DNA from: Brevibacillus brevis
GTDB lineage: Bacteria > Bacillota > Bacilli > Brevibacillales > Brevibacillaceae
Length of the DNA stretch: 64,000 nucleotides
NCBI RefSeq assembly: GCF_031583145.1
Contig: NZ_CP134050.1
Span: 2,008,501-2,072,500 of the forward strand
Reading direction: 5' to 3'
Part shown: one piece after another, positions 55,607 through 64,000 of the stretch
Numbering within the stretch: position 1 is the first letter of the stretch
Layout: the number at the start of each line of letters is the position of its first letter
Made by a program: the position numbers and the translations under genes
Notes under the pieces: model-generated
Database searches by the model: none
Told to the model about the DNA's origin: nothing
Seen by the model: only the letters and a program-made list of their open reading frames with translations

Positions 55607-56548
55607 TCAGGCGGACTCGCTCTCGCCGCCCGGTTTGCGCTTGCGGGCGCGGACGCTTCGGACCCACTCCTGGATCGGGAGCTCGGCGAGGATCATCCCT
55701 GTGAAAATCATCAGGCAGCCGATGAGCTGACGTCCGTTCAACACCTCGTGGATGAAAACATAAGAGGTCAGAGCGGCGAAGACAGGCTCCAGGGCAAAAA
55801 TAAGGGCGACCCTGGTGGAGCTGGTTTGCTTCTGCAGCGCGGTCTGCGCCAGAAAGGCGAGCGCTGTCGCAAAGATGGAGGTAATGATCAGACCTGTTGC
55901 GACCTCTGGCAAAAACAGAATGTCCGGATCAAAAGCCAATCGCCAGTCTTCGAAGAAAAACGCGTATAGCCAGCTGAGCACCGCGACCGTTCCAAGCTGC
56001 GTGATGGCGAGCGGAAGGGCAGGGTAGTGGGGCGCGTACTTTCCCGTAAAAACGATTTGCATGGCAAAACAGATCGCGCAGCCGAAAACCAAAATGTCCC
56101 CGACATTGAACGAGAACGATTGGTTTTGGGTGAGCAAGTACAGTCCGACCGCAGCGAGAATGACCCCGACGACGGCAGCCGGTTTGACGCGTTCCTTCAT
56201 GAGCAGAAGCGTCAGCAGCGGGACCAGTACGACCGACAGGCCGGTGATGAAGCCCGCCTTTGACGGCGTCGTGTACAAGAGGCCTACTGTTTGCAGGGCG
56301 TATCCCAAACAAAGCCAAAAACCGAGAATCATCCCCGCCCGGATCAGCGGGCCGCGCCACTGCTTCCAGGAACGGCGGTAAAAAGCCAGTTGAACGATGA
56401 GCAAAAATAATGCCGCGATCGTGAAACGGACTGCGTTGAACGCATTTGGCGGCAGGGCCGAAATCGCCTGTTGCACGATCAAAAACGTGGTCCCCCAGAC
56501 GAATGCGATCAGAAGCAGCGTCACGTCTGCCACCCATGATTTTTTCAA
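55607..56548 (-). CDS. EamA/DMT-family transporter
   Basis: A 313-residue protein with about ten membrane helices in two EamA repeats. The start is uncertain: I prefer the TTG at 56548 with GGAGAGG upstream; another TTG at 56575 lies before that site. FVWGTTFLIVQQAI and LEPVFAALTSYVFIHEVLNGRQLIGC are typical drug/metabolite transporter motifs. The substrate is unknown. The C-terminus is basic (RARKRKPGG). Confidence 0.9.
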   Translation of the reverse strand: MKKSWVADVTLLLIAFVWGTTFLIVQQAISALPPNAFNAVRFTIAALFLLIVQLAFYRRSWKQWRGPLIRAGMILGFWLCLGYALQTVGLLYTTPSKAGFITGLSVVLVPLLTLLLMKERVKPAAVVGVILAAVGLYLLTQNQSFSFNVGDILVFGCAICFAMQIVFTGKYAPHYPALPLAITQLGTVAVLSWLYAFFFEDWRLAFDPDILFLPEVATGLIITSIFATALAFLAQTALQKQTSSTRVALIFALEPVFAALTSYVFIHEVLNGRQLIGCLMIFTGMILAELPIQEWVRSVRARKRKPGGESESA

Positions 56549-56735
56549 AGCCTCTTTCCTCTCCCTCCAGTGCAAATCCAGGCTTTCTCTGGTTTAGACG
56601 TATAGCCTGCATGATAAGGCATTCCAGGCGGGAACGCAAGGCTCATCAGGCAGGGCAAGGGCCGTCGAATTTTGCGGCCAAAGTGCACTCCGTTATAAAT
56701 TTTTCACAATTACTCGTGGTCGAATCTGGACATAA

Positions 56736-56744
56736 TGTTATAAT
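56736..56744 (+). promoter_or_regulatory. Extended -10 promoter of hemA
   Basis: TGT-TATAAT, 54 bp before the hemA start; the -35 is poor. The TTATAAT here equals one half of a PerR box, but the second half is not conserved. Confidence 0.55.
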
Positions 56745-56797
56745 AATAGTGCATTTTACACAGAGTGTATGCAAGCACGTCAATCTGGGAGGACATT

Positions 56798-58159
56798 ATG
56801 GATATTCTTTTGCTGGGCCTCAACTACAAAACGGCGCCTGTCGAAATCCGCGAAAAATTTACGTTTAGCGATGACGGGACCGCACGCGCTCTTCATCTTC
56901 TCTCCCAGACGAAGAGTATCGCGGAATGTATCATTCTCGGAACGTGCAACCGCACGGAGATTTATGTCGTTTGCGACCAAGCCAACATCGGCCGCGACTA
57001 TACCCGCAGGTTTCTGGCGGAGTGGTTCGGCGTCGAGAAAGAGCAATTCAAGGATCACTTGTATATAAAAGAAAACGAGCAGGCGATCGACCACTTGTTC
57101 CGCGTGTCTGCCGGGCTTGATTCGATGGTTGTCGGGGAGACGCAAATTTTGGGCCAGGTGCGCGACGCCTTTCTCCTGGCACAGGAACACGCGACTACCG
57201 GGACGGTGTTCAACACCTTGTTCAAGCAGGCGATCACGTTTGCGAAGCGCGCCCATACGGAGACGGCGATCGGCCAGAACGCCGTATCGGTCAGCTACGC
57301 TGCGGTGGAGCTGGGGAAAAAGATCTTCGGTTCCTTCGCGGGAAAATCCGTCCTGATCGTCGGAGCAGGCAAGATGAGCGAGCTGACGGCGAAGCATCTG
57401 CACGCCAACGGTTCGGAAAGAGTGCTCGTCGCCAACCGCACCTTGGAGAGGGCGCAGCTGCTGGCGGAGAAATTCCAGGGCGATTCCTGTACGATGGAGC
57501 AGCTGCCGGAGGCGCTGCTCGAAGCCGACATCGTCATCAGTTCGACGGGAGCGAGCGGCTACGTGCTGGGCAAAAAGGACCTGGCTCCCATCATGAAAAA
57601 GCGGAAGCACCGTCCGCTGTTCATGGTGGACATCGCCGTGCCCCGCGACCTGAATCCGGACCTGCACGATCTGGACAACGTCTACTTGTACGACATCGAT
57701 GACCTGGAAGGCATCGTGGCGAGCAACGTAGCCGAGCGCTCGCGGGAAGCCGAGCGGATCGAGACCATGATCGCGGATGAGATCGTCGCTTTCACGAACT
57801 GGTATCAAACATTGGGCGTAGCTCCCCTGATCGCCGCCCTGCGCGAGAAAGCGCTTGGCATTCAAGGCGAAGCCATGCGGAAAATCGAGAACAAGCTGCC
57901 CGACTTGACAGAGCGGGAGTTACATATCATCCGCAAGACCACGAAAGGCATCGTCAATCAGCTGATGCATGATCCGGTCGTCCGTCTCAAAGAATTGGCG
58001 GCAGCAAAGCATGGCGAAGACGTCCTTGAGATGTTCACCAAAATGTTTGCCCTGGAGGAAATCCTGGAGCGGGCGGAGCAGGAAGCCAAGTGGGCAGACG
58101 GGAAAACCAAACAGGCAACTCCCCTTGAGAAGGCTCTGGTATCCCGGATCCGCGAGTAA
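56798..58159 (+). CDS. hemA: Glutamyl-tRNA reductase
   Basis: A 453-residue enzyme, the first step of C5 heme synthesis. The ATG at 56798 follows GGGAGG. The catalytic cysteine is C50 in LGTCNRTEIY; SAGLDSMVVGETQILGQVRDA and the NADPH-binding VLIVGAGKMSELTAKHL follow. It heads the six-gene heme operon. The N-terminal residues include the lysine/arginine cluster used for heme-dependent degradation in other species, but the sequence alone does not show regulation. Confidence 0.97.
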   Translation: MDILLLGLNYKTAPVEIREKFTFSDDGTARALHLLSQTKSIAECIILGTCNRTEIYVVCDQANIGRDYTRRFLAEWFGVEKEQFKDHLYIKENEQAIDHLFRVSAGLDSMVVGETQILGQVRDAFLLAQEHATTGTVFNTLFKQAITFAKRAHTETAIGQNAVSVSYAAVELGKKIFGSFAGKSVLIVGAGKMSELTAKHLHANGSERVLVANRTLERAQLLAEKFQGDSCTMEQLPEALLEADIVISSTGASGYVLGKKDLAPIMKKRKHRPLFMVDIAVPRDLNPDLHDLDNVYLYDIDDLEGIVASNVAERSREAERIETMIADEIVAFTNWYQTLGVAPLIAALREKALGIQGEAMRKIENKLPDLTERELHIIRKTTKGIVNQLMHDPVVRLKELAAAKHGEDVLEMFTKMFALEEILERAEQEAKWADGKTKQATPLEKALVSRIRE

Positions 58160-58226
58160 GGATGATTTGCTTTTGCAATCGGGCATCGATTGATAGAAAC
58201 CGATAGGGAAAGAGGGGAGAGAGTGC

Positions 58227-59045
58227 ATGGCCGAGGTGAGATGGATCTACGACTTGACGATCTTTCTCTACGCTGCAAGTGTTCTCTTCTATTTTAACGA
58301 CTTCTTGCAAAGCAACCGGAAAGTCAACCGCCTGGCTTTCGGGTTGCTTGTTGTCGTTTGGGCCTTGCAAACCGCTTTTTTTGTTTCGCAGACAATCATG
58401 AAGGCGTATTTTCCTGTCATCACGTTGTTTGAGACGCTCTTTTTTTATTCGTGGGTGTTGGTGAGCCTCTCGCTTGCCATTCACTATTTTTTTCGAATTG
58501 ATTTACTGGTCTTTTTTACCAACATCATCGGGTTTGTAGTCCTGGTCATGTCGATGTTTTTGCCGGAGACGCCGATCGTCGCGGTCTCCAGCATCCTGAC
58601 GTCGGAGCTGCTCCTGACCCATGTCACGCTGGCGATGTTCAGCTACGGAGCCTTTTCCTTGTCGATGATCTTCTCGGGGATGTACCTGCTCCAGCACAAG
58701 ATGCTCAAGGAGCGGCGCTGGACTCCGCTGCTTCGGCGCTTGCCGAGCCTGGAGAGGCTGGGGAGCTACGCGTACCGGATGAACATGCTCGGAGTGCCGA
58801 TGCTGCTTTTGTCTATTGTACTCGGCATTATTTGGGCAAAAATGGTACTGCCGGAGAAATTCCTGCTGGACGCAAAAGTCGTCCTCTCCATCCTGGTGCT
58901 CGCCAGTTATTCATTCTGGCTGTACAAAAGGTACCGCGATACGATGCCGATGCGTCGGATGCAGCAGTGGAACGTCCTGGCGTTTGCGCTGCTCCTCATC
59001 AACTTTTTCGCAACCAACACTTCAACATTTCACAGCTGGTGGTAA
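58227..59045 (+). CDS. hemX: HemX-like CcsA-family membrane protein
   Basis: A 272-residue membrane protein with about eight helices and the late WNVLAFALLLINFFATN and HSWW motif of the CcsA/HemX group. In B. subtilis HemX lowers the level of glutamyl-tRNA reductase. It lies directly after hemA, as there. AAGAGGGGAGAG precedes the ATG. Confidence 0.92.
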   Translation: MAEVRWIYDLTIFLYAASVLFYFNDFLQSNRKVNRLAFGLLVVVWALQTAFFVSQTIMKAYFPVITLFETLFFYSWVLVSLSLAIHYFFRIDLLVFFTNIIGFVVLVMSMFLPETPIVAVSSILTSELLLTHVTLAMFSYGAFSLSMIFSGMYLLQHKMLKERRWTPLLRRLPSLERLGSYAYRMNMLGVPMLLLSIVLGIIWAKMVLPEKFLLDAKVVLSILVLASYSFWLYKRYRDTMPMRRMQQWNVLAFALLLINFFATNTSTFHSWW

Positions 59046-59065
59046 GGCTGGTCTAGGAGGCTGTC

Positions 59066-59995
59066 ATGAAAAAATGGAACGTGGGTACGCGCCGCAGCAA
59101 TCTGGCGCTCACTCAGACAAAATGGGTCGTCGACCGTTTGCAAGAGATCGCTCCCGAAGCGCAGTTCGAGCTGCATGAGATCGTCACGAAGGGGGATCGG
59201 ATCCTCGATGTGACGCTGTCCAAGGTCGGGGGCAAAGGATTGTTCGTCAAGGAAATCGAGCAGTCGCTGTTCGATCGGGAAACGGATTTCGCCGTGCACA
59301 GCCTGAAGGACATGCCGGCGGAATTGCCGGAAGGACTGGTCATCGGGGCGATCCCGAAGCGGGTAGATGCCCGTGATGTCCTGCTTTCCAAAGACGGGAA
59401 AACATTGGACGAGTTGCCAGAGGGAGCGTTGGTCGGAACGAGCAGCCTGCGCAGATCCGCACAGCTCCTGGCTTACCGCCCCGACCTGCAGATCGAATCG
59501 CTGCGCGGCAATATCGACACGCGGATGCGCAAGATGGAGGAAGGCAATTTTGATGCGATCATTCTGGCTGCAGCCGGATTGGAGCGCGTCCAGTTTGCAG
59601 GCAGCATCTCGCAGTACTTGCCGGTGGAAATCAGCCTCCCTGCAGTCGGGCAAGGGGCTTTGGCGATCGAATGCCGTTCGGATGACGAAGAGACCCTGGC
59701 CCTGCTTCGCAAGCTGGATCATCAGCCCACGCGGCTGGCGGTGACGGCCGAGCGCAGCTTCCTGCACAAGCTGCAAGGCGGCTGCCAGGTGCCGATCGGC
59801 GCTTATGCCACAGTGGGAGAAGGGGATCTGGTGACAGTGACCGGCATGGTCGGTTCCCCGGACGGCAAGCAGCTGTTCAGAGAGACAGCGAGCGGGCATG
59901 ATCCGGTTGCCCTCGGCATACAAGTAGCGGAGGCGCTGCTCGCGCAAGGTGCTGGCGAGGTGCTGGCTGCGGTGCTTCGGGAGAACGAACAATGA
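59066..59995 (+). CDS. hemC: Porphobilinogen deaminase
   Basis: A 309-residue hydroxymethylbilane synthase. The dipyrromethane cofactor cysteine is C240 in LQGGCQVPIGAY; VGTRRSNLALTQT and HSLKDMPAELPEG are the substrate-binding loops. It overlaps hemD in an ATGA. Confidence 0.97.
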   Translation: MKKWNVGTRRSNLALTQTKWVVDRLQEIAPEAQFELHEIVTKGDRILDVTLSKVGGKGLFVKEIEQSLFDRETDFAVHSLKDMPAELPEGLVIGAIPKRVDARDVLLSKDGKTLDELPEGALVGTSSLRRSAQLLAYRPDLQIESLRGNIDTRMRKMEEGNFDAIILAAAGLERVQFAGSISQYLPVEISLPAVGQGALAIECRSDDEETLALLRKLDHQPTRLAVTAERSFLHKLQGGCQVPIGAYATVGEGDLVTVTGMVGSPDGKQLFRETASGHDPVALGIQVAEALLAQGAGEVLAAVLRENEQ

Positions 59996-60816
59996 CGACG
60001 CCGGAAGCCCAGGGACAATCCCTGGGTCCGCTCGCCGGCAAGCGCATCATGGTGACGAGGGCAAAAAGCCAGGTGCGGGAGCTGGTGGAAAAGATCGAAG
60101 CCTTCGGAGGGGAGGCGTACGCCTTTCCGCTCCTGAAAATGGTTCCCCCGGATGACAAAAGCCTGTTGGACGAGGCGATCTTCCGGCTTGGGACGTACGA
60201 CTGGATCATCTTTACCAGCGTGAATGGCGTGGGCTTTTTTTTGGAGCGCATGCGGGAGGTAGGCGTGGGCATCCAGGCCATCACGGGACAGGTAGCGGCC
60301 GTCGGGCCCAAGACTGCTGCCGCCTTGGAGAAGGAAGGACTGACTGTTGCGGCGATTCCTTCCGATTACGTGGCGGAGGGGCTGCTCGCCAGCCTTCACG
60401 ACCTTCTGAAAGCAGGGCAGCGGGTGCTGCTGCCACGCGCTGACATCGCCCGCAAAGCGCTGCCGCACGAGCTTGCCCGTCTGGGACTTGACGTGACGGA
60501 AGTGGATGTGTACCACACTGTCATCGACGGCCAGCTCGCTCCGGAAGCTGCCGGGCGCCTGCAGCGCAAAGAAATTGACGGAATCCTGTTCACCAGCTCG
60601 TCCACCGTGAGCCATTTCGTTCAGGCGATGGCCCCTTTTGCACAAGAGGGCTGGCTCGATCGGGTGTGCATCGCCTGCATCGGACCGATCACTGCGGAAA
60701 CGGCGAGACAGAGTGGTCTGCACGTCGATGTGGTGGCAGCCGAGTACACCGTGGATGGGCTTTTGGATGCTTTGATAGAAAACCTGGGAGGGATAGACAA
60801 TGGCACAAACATTTGA
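59992..60816 (+). CDS. hemD: Uroporphyrinogen-III synthase
   Basis: A 274-residue two-domain protein with the low conservation normal for Hem[15 protein letters not shown] near the start, [28 protein letters not shown] and [15 protein letters not shown]. It closes and inverts hydroxymethylbilane. It is translationally coupled to hemC and overlaps hemB by 17 bases. Confidence 0.94.
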   Translation: MTTPEAQGQSLGPLAGKRIMVTRAKSQVRELVEKIEAFGGEAYAFPLLKMVPPDDKSLLDEAIFRLGTYDWIIFTSVNGVGFFLERMREVGVGIQAITGQVAAVGPKTAAALEKEGLTVAAIPSDYVAEGLLASLHDLLKAGQRVLLPRADIARKALPHELARLGLDVTEVDVYHTVIDGQLAPEAAGRLQRKEIDGILFTSSSTVSHFVQAMAPFAQEGWLDRVCIACIGPITAETARQSGLHVDVVAAEYTVDGLLDALIENLGGIDNGTNI

Positions 60817-61777
60817 CCGCCATCGCCGCCTGCGTAGAAGTGCGGCCATGCGCAATCTGGTTCGGGAAAATCACGTTCGGATGGAAGATCTGATTTATCC
60901 GCTGTTCGTCGTGGAAGGCAGCAACGTGAAGAACGAAATCCCGTCGATGCCCGGGGTATACCAATTTTCCTTGGACCAGTTGGCCATCGAGATGGAGGAA
61001 ATCGTCGCGGCAGGCATCCAGTCTGTCATCATGTTCGGAGTGCCGGAGCACAAGGATGCCTGCGGAACCGGGGCGTACGATGACAATGCCGTCACTCAGC
61101 AGGCCATTCGCCAGATCAAGGAAGCCCACCCGGAAATGGTCGTCATCGCAGACACATGCCTGTGCGAGTACACCGACCACGGCCATTGCGGCGTGCTGCA
61201 CGACGGTGACGTAGACAATGACGAGTCACTCAAACTCTTGGCGCAGACGGCTGTTTCGCAGGCGAAGGCGGGAGCGGACATCATCGCGCCTTCCAACATG
61301 ATGGACGGCTTCGTGATCGCGATCCGCGAAGCGCTGGACGAGGCAGGCTTCTCCCATATTCCGATCATGTCCTACGCGGTCAAATACGCGTCGGCGTTTT
61401 ACGGACCGTTCCGCGACGCAGCCAATTCGGCACCGCAATTCGGCGACCGCAAGACCTACCAGATGGATCCGGCCAACTCCCGCGAAGGGCTGCGTGAAGC
61501 GGCTTCCGACGTGAAGGAAGGAGCGGACTTCCTGATCGTGAAGCCGGGCATTGCCTTCATGGACATGGTTGTGCGACTGCGGGAAAACTTCGATTTGCCG
61601 ATCGTGGCATACAACGTCAGCGGCGAGTACTCCATGGTCAAAGCGGCGGCCGCCAACGGCTGGATCGACGAAGAGCGGATTGTAATGGAAACGTTGGTCG
61701 GCTTCAAGCGTGCCGGTGCCGATCTGATCATTACGTACCATGCGAAAGACGTTGCAAAATGGCTGCGAGGTGAATAA
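60800..61777 (+). CDS. hemB: Delta-aminolevulinic acid dehydratase
   Basis: A 325-residue porphobilinogen synthase. The zinc-binding cysteines C120, C122 and C130 mark it as the zinc-dependent type; the Schiff-base lysines are K195 ([12 protein letters not shown]) and K248 (LIVKPG). GGGAGGG inside hemD precedes the ATG. Confidence 0.97.
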   Translation: MAQTFDRHRRLRRSAAMRNLVRENHVRMEDLIYPLFVVEGSNVKNEIPSMPGVYQFSLDQLAIEMEEIVAAGIQSVIMFGVPEHKDACGTGAYDDNAVTQQAIRQIKEAHPEMVVIADTCLCEYTDHGHCGVLHDGDVDNDESLKLLAQTAVSQAKAGADIIAPSNMMDGFVIAIREALDEAGFSHIPIMSYAVKYASAFYGPFRDAANSAPQFGDRKTYQMDPANSREGLREAASDVKEGADFLIVKPGIAFMDMVVRLRENFDLPIVAYNVSGEYSMVKAAAANGWIDEERIVMETLVGFKRAGADLIITYHAKDVAKWLRGE

Positions 61778-61780
61778 AGG

Positions 61781-63064
61781 ATGAACAAAGAAAAATCGGC
61801 GAAGTACTTTGCAGAAGCGCAGCACTACATTCCCGGCGGTGTAAACAGCCCCGTGCGCGCCTTCAAGAGCGTCGGTGGAAATCCGGTGTACATCGAGAGA
61901 GGAGCAGGCTCCCGGATCTACGATGTGGATGGCAACAGCTACATCGATTACATCGGCTCGTGGGGTCCCTTGATTCTCGGCCACGCGCATCCACGCGTCC
62001 TGTCGGCGATTACCGAAGTCGCCGCCTTGGGTACGAGCTTTGGCGCTCCGACCGAACGCGAAACACAGATGGCGAAGCTGGTTTGTGAGCTGGTCCCGTC
62101 CGTGGAAGTCGTGCGGATGGTCAATTCCGGTACGGAAGCGACGATGAGCGCTCTGCGTCTGGCGCGAGGGTATACGAAGCGGAACAAGATCATGAAGTTC
62201 GAGGGCTGTTACCACGGCCATGCAGACAGCCTGCTGATCAAGGCCGGTTCCGGCGTGGCGACGCTCGGCCTGCCTGACAGCCCCGGCGTGCCGGAGGGGA
62301 CGGCAGCGAATACCATTACTGTGCCTTACAACGACCTGGAGAGCGTGAAGCTCGCCTTCTCCACATATGGAGATGATCTGGCGGCGGTCATCGTCGAACC
62401 GGTCGGCGGAAACATGGGCGTCGTGCCGCCTCTTCCGGGCTTCCTGGAAGGCCTGCGGGAAATTACGAAGCAACACGGTACGCTGCTCATTTTCGACGAA
62501 GTGATGACCGGGTTCCGTGTCGCTCGCGGCGGTGCCCAGGAGCTGTTCGGGATTACGCCGGACCTGACTACGATGGGCAAGGTCATCGGCGGCGGCTTGC
62601 CGGTCGGAGCATACGGCGGCAAGCGCGAAATCATGCAGCAAATTGCTCCGGCTGGACCGATCTACCAGGCGGGGACGCTCTCCGGCAACCCGCTTGCGAT
62701 GGCAGCCGGACTTACGACTCTGGAAGAGCTGAGCAAGCCTGGCGTGTACGAGCGTCTGGAAAAACTGTCCGCACGTCTGGCGGAGGGTCTGGCGGACAAT
62801 GCCAGCAAGCTTGGCATCCCGCACACGCTCAATCGCGTCGGCTCGATGGTCTGCCTGTTCTTTACCGATACGCCGGTGATCAACTACGAGACGGCAAAAA
62901 CGTCCGATCTCGAGCGCTTCTCAGCCTACTTCAGCCACTTGCTGGAGGAGGGCATCATGATTCCGCCTTCGCAATTCGAAGGCATGTTCGTCTCCCTGGC
63001 TCACTCGGAGGAGGATATCGAGAAAACCATCGAGGCAAGCTATCAGGCGATGAAAAAACTGTAA
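61781..63064 (+). CDS. hemL: Glutamate-1-semialdehyde 2,1-aminomutase
   Basis: A 427-residue PLP enzyme, the second step of the C5 pathway. The PLP lysine is K267 in [34 protein letters not shown] and [11 protein letters not shown] are also present. It is the last gene of the heme operon and starts three bases after hemB. Confidence 0.97.
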   Translation: MNKEKSAKYFAEAQHYIPGGVNSPVRAFKSVGGNPVYIERGAGSRIYDVDGNSYIDYIGSWGPLILGHAHPRVLSAITEVAALGTSFGAPTERETQMAKLVCELVPSVEVVRMVNSGTEATMSALRLARGYTKRNKIMKFEGCYHGHADSLLIKAGSGVATLGLPDSPGVPEGTAANTITVPYNDLESVKLAFSTYGDDLAAVIVEPVGGNMGVVPPLPGFLEGLREITKQHGTLLIFDEVMTGFRVARGGAQELFGITPDLTTMGKVIGGGLPVGAYGGKREIMQQIAPAGPIYQAGTLSGNPLAMAAGLTTLEELSKPGVYERLEKLSARLAEGLADNASKLGIPHTLNRVGSMVCLFFTDTPVINYETAKTSDLERFSAYFSHLLEEGIMIPPSQFEGMFVSLAHSEEDIEKTIEASYQAMKKL

Positions 63065-63074
63065 AAGGATTTCG

Positions 63075-63119
63075 GCACCCTCTCTATGGATCAAACCCAG
63101 GAGAGGGTGTCTTTTTTTT
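63075..63119 (+). terminator. Intrinsic terminator of the heme operon
   Basis: GCACCCTCTC pairs with GAGAGGGTGT, loop of about 16 bases, followed by C and eight T residues. Confidence 0.9.
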
Positions 63120-63132
63120 ATACGGGAAACTG

Positions 63133-63176
63133 CGACTCCGCCAAAAAGCCTGGCTGAGTCACGTTGTCTCCTATGG
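63133..63176 (+). repeat. Post-terminator repeat, copy C
   Basis: It begins CGACTCCGCCAAAAAG and continues GGCTGAGTCACGTT. The first 16 bases match copies A and B almost exactly, and the rest is more diverged. It lies 13 bp after the hemL terminator. Confidence 0.5.
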
Positions 63177-63182
63177 TAAAAT
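63174..63182 (+). promoter_or_regulatory. Extended -10 promoter element
   Basis: TGG-TAAAAT, 34 bp before the start at 63217, overlapping the end of repeat copy C. It is similar to the rph promoter (TGG-TATAAT). No good -35. Confidence 0.45.
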
Positions 63183-63216
63183 GATAGATAAATCTGGAAA
63201 ACGCGGAGGATGGAAA

Positions 63217-63693
63217 ATGAGCGGGAGGATCTCAGTAGTACCATCGAAAAATGTGATTGCCGTCAGTTTTTCCGGCACGTTTCCGGCTTTGGTCAAGGAA
63301 ATGCCGGGCGTCTGGGAGGCGTTTTTGCAGCGTCAGTCCGAAATACCGCATGTCGTCTCTCCGCATGTCCGCTTCGACATCAGCAGCGAGAACCGATCCT
63401 ACCAACTGTACACCGAGTACATAGGAGTGGAGGTCGAGCGGTTCGAACGAATTCCGGCTGGAATGGTCGGTCTGACCCTGCCGGAGAGGACCTATGCCTG
63501 CTTTACCCATTCAGGGCCGATGGATCAGGTCCAAGAGACGTACCGGAACGCGTTCCGGTGGCTGGGCGAAGAAGGCTATCGCGTGGACGAATCGGCCCTT
63601 CGCTTCGAAAGGTACGATGAACGCTACACCCCCGGATTTCATAATCGGGAGCGGAAGGAAAATGCGTACGACATCTTCATCCCTCTGCTGTGA
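63217..63693 (+). CDS. GyrI-like / AraC effector-binding domain protein
   Basis: A 158-residue single-domain protein. The ATG at 63217 follows GCGGAGG. It matches the GyrI-like small-molecule-binding fold: an ISVVPSKNVIAVSFSG opening strand, RFDISSENRSYQLYTEYIGVEVERFERIPAGM in the middle, TYACFTHSGPMDQVQETYRNAFRWL and YDIFIPLL at the end. No DNA-binding domain is attached. It may bind a hydrophobic ligand or protect gyrase; the ligand is unknown. Confidence 0.85.
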   Translation: MSGRISVVPSKNVIAVSFSGTFPALVKEMPGVWEAFLQRQSEIPHVVSPHVRFDISSENRSYQLYTEYIGVEVERFERIPAGMVGLTLPERTYACFTHSGPMDQVQETYRNAFRWLGEEGYRVDESALRFERYDERYTPGFHNRERKENAYDIFIPLL

Positions 63694-63865
63694 TCGGAGC
63701 GCGTAACCCCATATTTTCTACCCCGCCATGAACGTTTGAACGAGCATTCTCTTTTCCGAGGAAGCCCATATTGTATTCGATCACAGGGGAAACTGACGGG
63801 GGCAAGCATTCTTTTCTTTCGCTTGGGGTACCATTTTGAAAAAAAGACCAGAAAGGAAGATTCAT

Positions 63866-64000
63866 ATGACAAAACAAGTGCAGCTGGCAAACGGGCTTGA
63901 CGTTTCGTACCGCGACGAGGGAAGCGGAGGGGAGACGATCATTCTTTTGCATGGTTTTTGCGGAAGCTCGTCTTATTGGGAAAAAATCATTCCGCTTCTG
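63866..64000 (+). CDS. Alpha/beta hydrolase, partial at window end
   Basis: The first 45 codons of an alpha/beta hydrolase, from the ATG at 63866 (AAAGGAAG upstream). It reads QLANGLDVSYRDEG, then IILLHGFCGSSSYW, the oxyanion-hole motif of the family. The nucleophile and the rest lie beyond the window, so the substrate cannot be inferred. Confidence 0.82.
   Translation, partial: MTKQVQLANGLDVSYRDEGSGGETIILLHGFCGSSSYWEKIIPLL

Overview
The window reads as chromosome of a moderately GC-rich, endospore-forming member of the Bacillales. Brevibacillus or a close relative is my best guess. The evidence is gene order and content: a murI/racE-gerM-(MFS)-rph-ysnA-ysnB block, then tig-clpP-clpX-lonB-lonA-ysxC, then hemA-hemX-hemC-hemD-hemB-hemL. 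There are also spore-type genes (gerM, lonB, a YjcA-like DUF1360 gene), strong AGGAGG ribosome binding sites and several TTG/GTG starts. I see no rRNA, tRNA, CRISPR array, insertion sequence or prophage.

Region 1 (1-21,700) is an accessory glycosylation locus. It holds several glycosyltransferases, among them a polypeptide-GalNAc-transferase-like enzyme, two paralogous GT2 enzymes with C-terminal extensions, two paralogous 282-residue enzymes flanking the locus, and a GT4 enzyme. Nucleotide-sugar genes supply GDP-mannose (manC), GDP-4-keto-6-deoxymannose (gmd), GDP-L-fucose (fcl), probably GDP-D-rhamnose (rmd-like) and a CDP-6-deoxyhexose (rfbF, rfbG and an SDR, but no rfbH). FkbM-type methyltransferases are scattered through it. 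No flippase, polymerase, ABC exporter or priming phosphoglycosyl transferase is present. Many transcription units carry a CATAnnnTA-like -10 element of the sigma-K kind, so I infer a cytosolic, mother-cell system that glycosylates a spore-surface protein. Spore-type genes and a long acidic protein lie at its left edge.

Region 2 (21,700-25,750) is a DNA-repair block: endonuclease IV (nfo) is divergent from adaA-adaB, followed by a 2OG-Fe(II) oxygenase of the COG3826 type and a SplB-like radical SAM protein. AAT-N6-GCAA Ada-box candidates lie between nfo and adaA.

Region 3 (25,750-36,340) is a peptide/asparagine catabolic operon with a clear -24/-12 (sigma-54) promoter: an asparaginase II-like enzyme, a peptide-binding lipoprotein, a PrpR-N/PAS/AAA+ sigma-54 activator, dipeptidase PepV and the Opp/Dpp permease B, C, D and F. 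Paired inverted repeats about 100 bp upstream of the start site look like activator sites.

Region 4 (36,350-43,300) holds a small membrane protein, a LysR regulator divergent from a PhzF-family enzyme, a long superoxide dismutase, glutamate racemase, gerM and an MFS transporter with a palindromic upstream region.

Region 5 (43,400-64,000) is the conserved housekeeping block: RNase PH, XTP/dITP pyrophosphatase, phosphoesterase, protein quality control (Tig, ClpP, ClpX, LonB, LonA), GTPase YsxC and the heme operon. A cytosolic GH84 enzyme and a DMT transporter sit between ysxC and hemA. The window ends in a GyrI-like protein and a truncated alpha/beta hydrolase. Three copies of a roughly 43-nt sequence follow intrinsic terminators in this block, and the lonA leader contains a complete intrinsic terminator downstream of its likely promoter.
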